Source: Cohnella cholangitidis | GTDB taxonomy: Bacteria > Bacillota > Bacilli > Paenibacillales > Paenibacillaceae | Length of the DNA stretch: 64,000 nt | Assembly (NCBI RefSeq): GCF_014107495.1 | Contig: NZ_CP041969.1 | Location: 6,125,501 to 6,189,500 of the forward strand | Reading direction: 5' to 3' | Shown: positions 45,320 to 53,028 of the stretch, piece by piece | Numbering within the stretch: position 1 is the first letter of the stretch | Layout of the letters: every line of letters begins with the position of its first letter | The notes under the pieces: generated by a model | The model's database searches: none | Seen by the model: only the letters and a program-made list of their open reading frames with translations | What the model was told of the DNA's origin: nothing | Program-made: the position numbers and the translations under genes

Positions 45320-46785
45320 ATGTCGACGCCTACGGGATTTATGGAATATAAACGCGAACTGCCTAGCGACCGCGATCCGCTAGAGCGCATCAAGGATTGG
45401 AATGAATTCCACCGGATGTTCTCCGAAGAACAGCTTCGCACGCAAGGGCGCGCTGCATGGATTGCGGAACCCCATATTGTCATACGGGCATGGAAATCGG
45501 AGGCAGCGTCTCCGGTTGTCCGGTAAACAACCTGATTCCGGAATGGAACAGTCTCATCTATCGCGGGCTGTGGAGAGAAGCTTACGAGCGACTGAACAAG
45601 ACGAATAATTTTCCCGAGTTTACCGGACGCGTCTGCCCGGCGCCTTGCGAGGGCTCTTGCACGGTAGGGCTGATCGGCGATCCCGTTACGATCAAGACGA
45701 TCGAACAAGCGATCATCGACCGTGCTTTCGAGGAAGGCTGGGTCGTACCGCAGCCTCCTAAGCATCGTACGGGCAAGAAAGTTGCAGTCGTCGGTTCGGG
45801 TCCCGCAGGCCTTGCTACCGCAGCTCAACTAAACAAAGCCGGACACACCGTTACCGTATACGAGAGAGCTGATCGCGTTGGCGGATTGTTGACTTACGGT
45901 ATTCCTTCCATGAAACTAGAGAAAAACATCGTGCAACGCCGCGTCGATTTGCTGGCTGACGAAGGAATCGAATTCGTCGTCAATACGGAAATCGGCAAAG
46001 ACATTTCTTCGCAAGAGCTGCTTAAACAATACGACGCGGTCGTCTTGTGCGGCGGAGCGACCAAAGCGCGTCCGATCGGCAACGTCGAGGGCCATGGGCT
46101 TAAAGGCATCTACCAAGCGATGGATTATTTGAACAGCACGATCAAGAGCTATCTGGATAACGGTCTGCAAGAAGGGACGTACATCTCCGGACAAAATAAA
46201 AACGTCATCGTCATCGGCGGCGGCGACACGGGTACGGACTGCGTCGCTACCGCGTTGCGCCACGGTTGCGCAAGCGTTACGCAATTCGGTACGCACGCTA
46301 AAGCGCCACTTGAGCGCGATGCTGCCAATAATCCGTGGCCGGAGTATCCGAACGTCTACACGCTGGATTACGCTCATGAAGAAGCGAAGGCGTTGTACGG
46401 CGAAGATCCGCGAGCATTCTCCGTGTTGACGAAGAAATTCGTCGGCGACGAGAACGGCAACGTGAAAGAACTCCACACGGTACAAATTCGCCGTTACGTG
46501 GACGAGCAGGGGCGCAAAATCTACGAAGAAATTCCGGGCACCGAGAAAGTATGGCCTGCCGATCTCGTCCTTGTTGCCGTTGGCTTCGAAGGGCCGGAAC
46601 GGACGATCATCGATCAACTGGAGCTGGAAACGGATCGTCGCACGAATGTTAAAGCCGCTTACGGCAAATACAAGACGAACGTGGATAAAGTGTTCGCGGC
46701 TGGCGATATGAGACGAGGTCAAAGCTTGATCGTCTGGGCGATCAACGAAGGCCGCGAAGCGCGCGCGAAGTCGATAAATTCTTGA
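45320..46785 (+). pseudogene. gltD: Glutamate synthase small subunit GltD, interrupted by a one-base frameshift
   Basis: Small (NADPH) subunit of glutamate synthase. The first frame gives MSTPTGFMEYKRELPSD and runs to 45526; the second begins at the first iron-sulfur motif RCMDCGTPYCHTG and continues to 46785 with GCPVNNLIPEW, CPAPCEGSC, FAD-binding GSGPAGLA and NADPH-binding GGGDTGTDC. Adding one G to the GGG at 45446-45448 fuses them as QGARCMDC and gives the expected length of about 488 residues. As written, the protein would lack its N-terminus or its Fe-S clusters. The large subunit gltB is not in the window. Confidence 0.92.
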
Positions 46786-46826
46786 TGGGAAGCACGCAGC
46801 TCCCATGATGACCGGGTAAGAGCAGG

Positions 46827-46862
46827 AGAGGTCGTTCCGATAGTCGGGGACGGCCTCTTTTG
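46827..46862 (+). terminator. Terminator after gltD
   Basis: AGAGGTCGTTCC pairs with GGGGACGGCCTCT, allowing G-T pairs, followed by a short T-run. Confidence 0.78.
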
Positions 46863-46886
46863 CCGAATAGGGAAGGAGAACTGCAG

Positions 46887-47213
46887 ATGATTAGATATGG
46901 CGACGAACAGTGGAGCGAACTAAAGTTCGCAAGCTTTCGTTATGAAGCAGAGAGAAGGGACGGCCAATGGGTCGACGTCTTTCTCAGCCCTGAGTTAAAG
47001 GAAGAAACGCCGCTTCCGGCGGATCTGATCGACTTCTCGATCATGGCGATATGCACGCACAACGGCCATCCGATTCAATTGGTCACTCTTGATGAAGGCA
47101 TGGATTGCGAATATCAGCTAACGGAATGGGAGCAGGAACAGATTAACGCATTCATCAGGACCGATGAAGTCAGAAACGCTATCCTTAAAGCCGTTTCGAC
47201 AGTCGAGTCTTAG
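46887..47213 (+). CDS. Small conserved protein of unknown function
   Basis: A 108-residue, acidic, soluble protein that I do not recognise. From ATG 46887 (MIRYGDEQWSELKF), eight bases after AAGGAG, there is no signal peptide or membrane segment. The segment DLIDFSIMAICTHNGHPIQLVTLDEG suggests a beta-rich core, and the C-terminal WEQEQINAFI an amphipathic helix. It is a single gene between two terminator/promoter regions. Confidence 0.65.
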   Translation: MIRYGDEQWSELKFASFRYEAERRDGQWVDVFLSPELKEETPLPADLIDFSIMAICTHNGHPIQLVTLDEGMDCEYQLTEWEQEQINAFIRTDEVRNAILKAVSTVES

Positions 47214-47334
47214 CGTTTAATCGGATATTTGTTCGGAAGACGGAACGTAATGGTTCGATGGACAGGCTTCCCCCAAATCTTTCCTCTATGGTACACTGGT
47301 GAGACAGTCATTAGGCGATGGGGGAGGCGTAGAT

Positions 47335-48414
47335 ATGGATCGCGCAGTCGTGCTTTCGCCGACGGATATCAATACGATCCGGCGGTATGTCCATACGAAG
47401 TATGCGCCTCTTCCTGGCAAACGCAGGGCGGAGATCGTGGCCGACGCGATTCGCCGGACGCTGCAGCAACGCCTGCCTGACGTACCCGAAGCGATGAAGA
47501 ACGAGATGGTCGATCGACTGATTTTTCGTTGCCTTGTCGGAGAGCAGAGAGACGTTAAGCCGGATGACGTATTGGATTTATGCGCTGAGCTTCACACGGA
47601 CGAGATGACGTTTCGAGAGCATTTGCTAGAACCGATTCTTCAATGGACGAATGAACGATCGCCCGGTCGATGGAACGCGGAACAATTAGCTTCCAGGTTG
47701 GTTCGAAGGAAACCTTCTACGCTGGCTATCGTTCAAGATTTGTCGGTCGATATGGAACAGGACGCGCAGCCGGGCGAGCTATCGGAACAGGGATTGGATT
47801 TATTCAAGCTATTCCGGAGCAAAACTTCAGCCGTCTTAACGTTGACTTTGCTCGGAGTCGTCATCGTAAGTGCGATCGGTACTACTATATGGCTTAATAA
47901 ACCTGAATCCTCGGTCTCCGAGATGGCTGCTGAACCGCCCGTCGTGGCAAGTCCGCCGGTCGTGTTGCCGGATATGGGGATGCCTGAACGGCTGCGATTC
48001 ACGGAGATCGACGTTGACACGTTGAAAGCTTACCTAAGAAGCAGGGAGTCCATGTTGGAGAAGGAACCCTATTTCAGCGCAATCATAGATAATGCTCGGG
48101 AATATGATATTCATCCCCATCTGTTATTCGCGATAACGGGGCAAGAACAAGGCTTTGTGCCGAAGACTAGCAAAGACGCCAAACTTATAGCCAACAATCC
48201 GTTTAACGTCGGACATAGCTGGATGGAGTACAATACGGATATCCATAACTCGGCGGGTATCGCATCCCGATTGATTGTTAAGCTCGCCAAGAGCCGGCCT
48301 GAAGGGCACGATCCGTTCGAATGGTTTAACAAGACGTATGCGGAGGATCCGTTATGGTCGGACGGAGTCAGGAAAATATTCGATAAATTAAACAGTTTGC
48401 CGCCATCTCGTTAA
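47335..48414 (+). CDS. Membrane-anchored protein with a C-terminal lysozyme-like (glucosaminidase-type) region
   Basis: A 359-residue protein from ATG 47335, which follows GGGAGG. The N-terminal 160 residues are cytoplasmic and helical with no known domain; one transmembrane helix lies near residues 165-190 (VLTLTLLGVVIVSAIGTTIWL in the middle of it), followed by a Pro/Val-rich linker. The last 130 residues resemble lysozyme-fold muralytic domains: HPHLLFAITGQEQGF has a glutamate at the catalytic position, and NNPFNVGHSW recalls the NPFN-motif of glucosaminidases. Wall hydrolysis is an inference. A cytoplasmic domain on such an enzyme is unusual and could regulate it. Confidence 0.75.
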   Translation: MDRAVVLSPTDINTIRRYVHTKYAPLPGKRRAEIVADAIRRTLQQRLPDVPEAMKNEMVDRLIFRCLVGEQRDVKPDDVLDLCAELHTDEMTFREHLLEPILQWTNERSPGRWNAEQLASRLVRRKPSTLAIVQDLSVDMEQDAQPGELSEQGLDLFKLFRSKTSAVLTLTLLGVVIVSAIGTTIWLNKPESSVSEMAAEPPVVASPPVVLPDMGMPERLRFTEIDVDTLKAYLRSRESMLEKEPYFSAIIDNAREYDIHPHLLFAITGQEQGFVPKTSKDAKLIANNPFNVGHSWMEYNTDIHNSAGIASRLIVKLAKSRPEGHDPFEWFNKTYAEDPLWSDGVRKIFDKLNSLPPSR

Positions 48415-48417
48415 ACA

Positions 48418-48462
48418 AAAGCCGGACGACTGCACTATGTGCGGTTCGTCCGGCTTTGTTCT
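48418..48462. terminator. Bidirectional terminator between convergent genes
   Basis: AAAGCCGGACGA and TCGTCCGGCTTTG pair, with an inner GCAC/GTGC stem. It lies between the lysozyme-like gene and the minus-strand HAD gene. Confidence 0.88.
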
Positions 48463-48476
48463 GTTACGAATCTGAG

Positions 48477-49229
48477 TTAACGGGATAACTTAGCCCTGTT
48501 TTCGTTCAAATATCCATGTATGGCCGGCGGTACTTCCGGCAGCGACGTTAAAGTTAACAAGGCTCCGCTTGGCGTGGCGTCGATCGGAATGACGTTGTAA
48601 GTCCATTCCGCTTCCTGCTTCAAATAGACGGCGTTAATCCCGCAATGCAGGGCAGGCAACACATCGGTTCGGACCGAATTGCCGATCATCCACGTCGTAG
48701 TCCGATCAAAGCGGCCTTCGGATAAAATTTGCTCCAACGCTTCGGTATTTTTATGCTGACGCACATAGATACGGTCTTGGAAATAGCGTTCCAGGTTCAT
48801 GCTTTCGATTTTCCGATATTGGATAAGGGTGTCGCCCCCGGTATAGAGATGAAGCTCGTGCCCGCTGTTTGCCAGCGATTCCAACGTTTCCTCCATGTTA
48901 GGGTACGGTTCGACTTCTAGCTCGTAGACGCTGTTCCCGAGTTTCCACAGTTTATCTTCTTCCAGCGGGGAGGAAGCCCGGCCGGTTATGTTCTGGTAAT
49001 ACCGGTACGTATCGATAAACGATTGCGGGAAATGTTCGCTCTTGAAGCCGAGAACATGGACGCCGGCAATGTCGATTTCCGTTTGTTTGGCAGCGATGTC
49101 GGCACGGGAAATTCCCAACGGACCATACCAGGTGGTCATTTCATCGGCGAATTGATCAAGGATAAAATGAAAATACTTGTTGCAATAGACAAGCGTATCG
49201 TCAAGGTCAAACATGATTTTTTGGCTCAT
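48477..49229 (-). CDS. HAD family hydrolase
   Basis: HAD-superfamily phosphatase with motif I DLDDT (D8, D10), motif II in LYTGGD, and motif IV represented by MIGNSVRTDVLPA. The cap region (about 20-90) is helical, with ITGRASSPLEEDKLW. Length is 250. The lysine of motif III is not obvious by eye, though RFDRTT could contain the Arg substitute. Substrate unknown. It is transcribed towards the preceding membrane protein gene and shares a terminator with it. Confidence 0.88.
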   Translation of the reverse strand: MSQKIMFDLDDTLVYCNKYFHFILDQFADEMTTWYGPLGISRADIAAKQTEIDIAGVHVLGFKSEHFPQSFIDTYRYYQNITGRASSPLEEDKLWKLGNSVYELEVEPYPNMEETLESLANSGHELHLYTGGDTLIQYRKIESMNLERYFQDRIYVRQHKNTEALEQILSEGRFDRTTTWMIGNSVRTDVLPALHCGINAVYLKQEAEWTYNVIPIDATPSGALLTLTSLPEVPPAIHGYLNENRAKLSR

Positions 49230-49430
49230 AGGCTTGCTGTGCTCCTAACTCTAATGCGAAATCCGACCTTAATCAGAATATCCTCCGATCATGGTTATCG
49301 TGTCGGCAGCTTCGTCCAATTTTCGTATACATTTTTTATTATGGCGGTTGAAATAACGTTTGTAAATGCGAGGAAAGAGGAAAACTACAAAGAAACCCTT
49401 CGAACGACGAAGGGTGGGAGGTGAAACTTC

Positions 49431-49562
49431 ATGACTAAAGGCAAAAGTCAGCTCGAGCAACGGAACAACTTGAAGGCTAAAGACAAAGAGCACGAAATAC
49501 AAGTTTCCAAAATGACGCGTTACCCGCCTAGCTTAAACGGGATCAATAAAAATCTGCCTTAA
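49431..49562 (+). CDS. Small basic protein of 43 residues, unknown
   Basis: An ORF too short for most gene finders but preceded by an excellent ribosome binding site, GGGAGGTGA, seven bases before the ATG. The protein is hydrophilic: it opens MTKGKSQLEQRNNLKAK and ends MTRYPPSLNGINKNLP. It has no membrane segment. The size, the Lys/Asn/Gln-rich composition and the spore-former context would suit a minor spore protein, but I see no match to a named Ssp family. It is followed by a short GCCTT/AAGGC palindrome. Confidence 0.6.
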   Translation: MTKGKSQLEQRNNLKAKDKEHEIQVSKMTRYPPSLNGINKNLP

Positions 49563-49621
49563 TTTAAGGCAAGCATTCCCGCTTCTACCGAAGACGGCTA
49601 CTTAGGCAAGCTTGGGGCGCT

Positions 49622-49852
49622 TCACGCATATTTGACGATCTTCTCCGCGAGGTTGCGCTTAATCAATCGAATGCGTTGACGAACATAGAAGTCGTAGCTG
49701 CCCCCGCTTAACTCGCGGGGGCTCATTGTATTCCCTGTGTCGTTATCAATGATGACGAGCTTCCCGTCGTCGTAAAATTTGAAAGTTAAGTCTCGAGACG
49801 GTTTGGACCCTCTGGGAGGTTCCAAGTAACGGAGATGTTCACAGTTCACCAT
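49622..49852 (-). CDS. Small SOS-controlled protein of unknown function
   Basis: A 76-residue basic protein, not recognised. It opens MVNCEHLRYLEPPRGSKPS, has a predicted beta hairpin around LTFKFYDDGKLVIIDND and a C-terminal basic helix (YVRQRIRLIKRNLAEKIVKY). AGGTGG lies eight bases before the ATG. Its promoter holds two LexA boxes, one filling the -35/-10 spacer and one just after the -10, so damage-induced expression is expected. The compact, positively charged protein could bind nucleic acid or a membrane surface; that is inference. Confidence 0.75.
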   Translation of the reverse strand: MVNCEHLRYLEPPRGSKPSRDLTFKFYDDGKLVIIDNDTGNTMSPRELSGGSYDFYVRQRIRLIKRNLAEKIVKYA

Positions 49853-49881
49853 CCATTATCCCACCTATGGAAACATAATTT

Positions 49882-49944
49882 AGAACGTATGTTCTTGTTT
49901 TGATTATACCAAACATTTGTTCGTATGGCAAGCGATGACATAAT
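49882..49944. promoter_or_regulatory. Divergent promoters with two LexA boxes
   Basis: For the minus-strand small gene TTGCCA (49926-49931) and a perfect TATAAT (49903-49908) are 17 bp apart. CAAACATTTGTTCG (49910-49923) lies in that spacer, and AGAACGTATGTTCT (49882-49895) lies just downstream of the -10; both have the GAAC-N4-GTTC pattern of Firmicute LexA sites. On the plus strand TTGTTC (49917-49922) and CATAAT (49939-49944) are 16 bp apart, a possible promoter of the ABC ATPase gene whose -35 overlaps the same box. Confidence 0.83.
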
Positions 49945-49987
49945 GACTTACACTAGATTTATATCGGATTGAAGGGATAGGGCATCT

Positions 49988-50716
49988 ATGATCGTAATTT
50001 CAGGATTAACACGTAAAATTCCCGACGGGAAGACGATTTTAGACCATGTAAATACACGTTTGGAACCGGGGACGTTCATCGCCGTCGTCGGATCTAGCGG
50101 CAGCGGCAAATCCGCGTTGCTCAAGGCGCTAGCGCTTAAGGAAGTATGGACGTCCGGCGAGTATAAGGTCGAAGGCAAGGATTTGATGGAAGCCGGCTTC
50201 GTAGCCAAAATGCGGTTTCGCAGACAGATCGCATACCTGGAACAGAAACCGCTCCTGTACGAGAAAAAAACGGCGCTTAAGAACGTTCTTATCGGAGCAT
50301 CGGAGCAGACGCCGTTATGGCGCAGGGTTACGGGAATCGTGAAGAGCGACGTACATATGGGCGCAATGGACATGCTCGAGCAAGTCGGTTTAATGGATCG
50401 CGCGCAGCAAACGGTGGAAAAGATGAGCGGGGGAGAGCGCCAACGGATAGCGATCGCGCGCGCTCTCGTTCACGGAGCGAAGCTTGTGCTGGCGGACGAG
50501 CCCGTGTCGGGCTTGGATCCGCACTCGTCCGAAGAGATGATGAGAACGTTAAAGAAGCTTTGTCATGAGCGTGGGACTACGATCGTTGCCGCTTTGCACC
50601 GCGTTGAATTGGCCGAGAAATTCGCCGATGAGATATGGGGGATGCAAGACGGAAGATTAGTCATTAACATTAGAGGCAGGAGACTAACCGCATCCGAGAA
50701 GCTTCGTTTGACTTAA
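49988..50716 (+). CDS. ABC transporter ATP-binding protein (PhnC-like)
   Basis: ABC ATPase with Walker A GSSGSGKSA, signature MSGGERQR, Walker B LVLADEPVSGLDP and the switch histidine in ALHRVE. Overall layout and the long insert after the Q-loop (LLYEKKTALKNVLIGA) resemble PhnC, the phosphonate importer ATPase, but no permease or binding-protein gene is adjacent. The -35 of its likely promoter overlaps a LexA box shared with the divergent small gene, so it might be damage-inducible. Function is open. Confidence 0.85.
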   Translation: MIVISGLTRKIPDGKTILDHVNTRLEPGTFIAVVGSSGSGKSALLKALALKEVWTSGEYKVEGKDLMEAGFVAKMRFRRQIAYLEQKPLLYEKKTALKNVLIGASEQTPLWRRVTGIVKSDVHMGAMDMLEQVGLMDRAQQTVEKMSGGERQRIAIARALVHGAKLVLADEPVSGLDPHSSEEMMRTLKKLCHERGTTIVAALHRVELAEKFADEIWGMQDGRLVINIRGRRLTASEKLRLT

Positions 50717-50805
50717 GAGGCTGCCGCCTAATATCGCATCGTTCGCTAGCTGGTCGCGTAGCGGAAGGCGACTAGACGGCAGTTCTTGGAGCTTGCGAAG
50801 ATAAC

Positions 50806-50943
50806 CTACGAAGTCGGATCGGATTTGCCTTCCGGGCTTGCTCCATTCGCCAGATCGTGTAAAGAAGTGATTTTGCCGTGAGGTTGCTGGTTCTGCTTAC
50901 GGCTTTTCCAGGTGCTTTCTCTGCGGCGTTTGGAAGTAGGCAT
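50806..50943 (-). CDS. Small basic protein of 45 residues, unknown
   Basis: This short ORF lies in the 338-bp gap between the ABC ATPase and the MOSC gene. AAAGGTGG lies six bases before the ATG. The protein opens MPTSKRRRESTWKSRKQNQQ and ends SPEGKSDPTS; the first half is strongly basic, the second polar, and there is no membrane segment. I do not recognise a family. The rest of the gap (50717-50805) holds a CTGCCG/CGGCAG hairpin with an inner CGCTA/TAGCG stem, probably a shared terminator; 50944-51054 shows nothing definite. Confidence 0.55.
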   Translation of the reverse strand: MPTSKRRRESTWKSRKQNQQPHGKITSLHDLANGASPEGKSDPTS

Positions 50944-51054
50944 GCGATTCCACCTTTCGTATGGTCGTTGGTGTTACATGAGTTATCGTGGCGTTTGCCT
51001 TTGTAGCTTATACACGAATCGCTGAAAGTGCTCTGAAGGAGATCGGTTAATCGT

Positions 51055-51741
51055 ATGGGAGAGAATGAAATCGTGCCAGCATACCCGCTGTTGTCACTTA
51101 ATATCGGGAAAGTTCAAACCAGCACGTACAAAGGAAAAGAAGCCCAATCGGCAATCGGCAAAAGTAAAGTCGATCATGTCGTAACGCTTACCGAGCTAGG
51201 GTTTACCGGCGACGAGCAGGCGGATCTCGTGAACCACGGCGGAGCCGACAAAGCGATATGCGTATATAGCCATGACCATTATGCGCATTGGGAAGCCGTC
51301 CTTCATCGTTCGTTATCCTACGGCGCGTTCGGAGAGAATTTCACGGTGGGAAGCATGGAGGAACAACAGGTTCACATCGGGGATATTTATCAAGTCGGTT
51401 CCGCGATCGTGCAAATTAGCCAACCTCGACAACCTTGCTGGAAGCTGGCGATGAAGTGGGGATTGGATGAACTGCCCTTGCTCGTGACGAATAGCGGCGC
51501 AACCGGATTTTATTATCGCGTGCTTGAGACCGGCGAAGTGAGGGGCGGCGACGATTTGAAGCTAGTGCGAACTCACTCGAGCCGGATTACGGTGGCCGAA
51601 GCAAACAGGGTTATGCATAAGGACAAGGAAGACGTTGAAGGCATACGCCGTCTGCTTGCCGTGCCGGAATTATCGGCGAGCTGGGTAAATTCATTGAGCA
51701 AGAGATTGGAACGGCTTGAGCGGGCAAATATGGAAAAGTAA
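51055..51741 (+). CDS. MOSC domain protein (YiiM type)
   Basis: Member of the MOSC (molybdenum cofactor sulfurase C-terminal) family, whose YiiM branch binds Moco and takes part in detoxification of N-hydroxylated bases in Escherichia coli. Conserved elements are NHGGADKAICVYSHDHY, AFGENFT and QPRQPCWKLA with the putative Moco-ligating cysteine. The start is uncertain: ATG 51055 lies 13 bases after AAGGAG, and GTG 51073 is better placed relative to GGGAGAG. No molybdenum genes are adjacent. Confidence 0.9.
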   Translation: MGENEIVPAYPLLSLNIGKVQTSTYKGKEAQSAIGKSKVDHVVTLTELGFTGDEQADLVNHGGADKAICVYSHDHYAHWEAVLHRSLSYGAFGENFTVGSMEEQQVHIGDIYQVGSAIVQISQPRQPCWKLAMKWGLDELPLLVTNSGATGFYYRVLETGEVRGGDDLKLVRTHSSRITVAEANRVMHKDKEDVEGIRRLLAVPELSASWVNSLSKRLERLERANMEK

Positions 51742-51746
51742 CGTGA

Positions 51747-51774
51747 AGGGCAGCCGAAGGGCTGCTTTTTTTAT
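51747..51774 (+). terminator. Terminator after the MOSC gene
   Basis: GCAGCC and GGCTGC pair around GAAG and are followed by seven T residues. Confidence 0.93.
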
Positions 51775-51800
51775 TTCGAAAGGAGGGATCTAACCTACCT

Positions 51801-51834
51801 GCGGAGTGCCTGTTTGGGGTACTCCGCTTTTTGC
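51801..51834 (+). terminator. Second hairpin with T-tract, preceded by an orphan Shine-Dalgarno
   Basis: GCGGAGT and ACTCCGC pair around a 13-base loop followed by TTTTT. Just upstream AAAGGAGGGATC (51779-51790) is a near-perfect ribosome binding sequence with no start codon behind it. Confidence 0.65.
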
Positions 51835-51977
51835 ATATTTCACATTAATGAAGAGATAATCGATGAGCCTTCAAACTTAGAGGGCATTGTTTTTTTTTGC
51901 GTAAAATCATTCGATAAACCGAGACAACTACAAGCAATGCCTTCGCCCTTGGAACATATAATGGGAGCAGGGAGGCG

Positions 51978-52901
51978 ATGAAGGTGAACACGGCTCAGCG
52001 TTTGGGATTCGGAAAAGAGGATAAATTGCTGATCGTGAACGCGGACGATTTCGGGCTTTGCCGCAGCGTGAACGAGACAATCGTAGAGATGTTGGCCGAG
52101 AAGACGATTTGCTCGACTACCGTCATGATGAACTGCTCCTGGTCCGCAGAGGCGATTTCCCTTGTTCGACATACGATCCCGAACGCGGACGTCGGAGTCC
52201 ATTGGACGTTAACGAGCGAGTGGCCTAACTATAAGTGGGGACCGATTTGCCGCGGCCGATCGATGAGCAGCCTATCCGGCGCGGATGGCTGGTTTCCCGA
52301 AACGATCGCCGATGCGGAACGGCGAGCCGACCCCGAAGAGGTGCGCCATGAATTGATAGCCCAGACGGAAGCCGCGCTTCGAGCCGGGGTGGCCATCACG
52401 CATGCCGATAATCATATGGGGAGCTTATATGGCTTTCATTCGGGTAAAGATTTGCTTCCGATCGCCTTCGACATTTGCGCGCGTTATCATCTGCCCTTCA
52501 GATTACCCCGTAGGCTGTTGCCGATTGGCGGAAGAGTGATTTCGACGGAGCTGATCGAACGGGCTAAAGCGAGAGTGAGCCAGGCCGAGGACAGGGGGAT
52601 CGTGCTCCCGGATTACGTGCTTGGACCGGAATACGCGCTGAATGCCGGAGAATCGTACGATTCCGTGAAAAGAGAAGGGATCGACCTGATCCGCGGATTG
52701 TTGCCCGGCGTTACGGAGTGGATATCCCATCCCGCGAGATCGACGGATGAATTGAGGGCTTTTCACGGTCATCCCGACAAACGCGAGATGGAGGTAGATT
52801 TCTGGAGAGACAAAGAGGTGCGCGCGACGTTACGGGAGGAAAAGATTACGTTAATAGGGTGGAGAGACTTGCAACAACTGCAAATGAGTTTGTCTGGGTA
52901 G
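51978..52901 (+). CDS. ChbG/HpnK (YdjC) family carbohydrate deacetylase
   Basis: Putative deacetylase of the ChbG/HpnK family that removes acetyl groups from amino sugars. Metal and catalytic motifs: NADDFGLCRSVN with the catalytic Asp pair, VGVHWTL with a metal His, THADNHMG, and EWISHPA near the end. The 307-residue length is typical. ATG 51978 is only two bases after GGGAGG, so the GTG two codons later, eight bases away, may be the real start. No signal peptide, so it is cytoplasmic. It stands alone, upstream of the oxidoreductase genes. Confidence 0.9.
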   Translation: MKVNTAQRLGFGKEDKLLIVNADDFGLCRSVNETIVEMLAEKTICSTTVMMNCSWSAEAISLVRHTIPNADVGVHWTLTSEWPNYKWGPICRGRSMSSLSGADGWFPETIADAERRADPEEVRHELIAQTEAALRAGVAITHADNHMGSLYGFHSGKDLLPIAFDICARYHLPFRLPRRLLPIGGRVISTELIERAKARVSQAEDRGIVLPDYVLGPEYALNAGESYDSVKREGIDLIRGLLPGVTEWISHPARSTDELRAFHGHPDKREMEVDFWRDKEVRATLREEKITLIGWRDLQQLQMSLSG

Positions 52902-53028
52902 AAACGTGGCAATAGCTGGTCCAAAATAAGGAGGATTTTCGATTTTTATCGCGAAATAATTAATGTTTGTATATTGCAAATTTTCTGAATTATCTCCATT
53001 TACAAGCGAAAGGGGATTACAGAACAAC

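Noticed and set aside
47226-47258. LexA-like GAAC...GGTTC upstream of the lysozyme-like gene
   Set aside because: The half-sites are six bases apart instead of four.
49269-49502. Minus-strand frame ending KLDEAADTITMIGGYSD
   Set aside because: The C-terminal part looks protein-like, but no plausible start codon with a ribosome binding site exists and it covers the better-supported 43-residue ORF.
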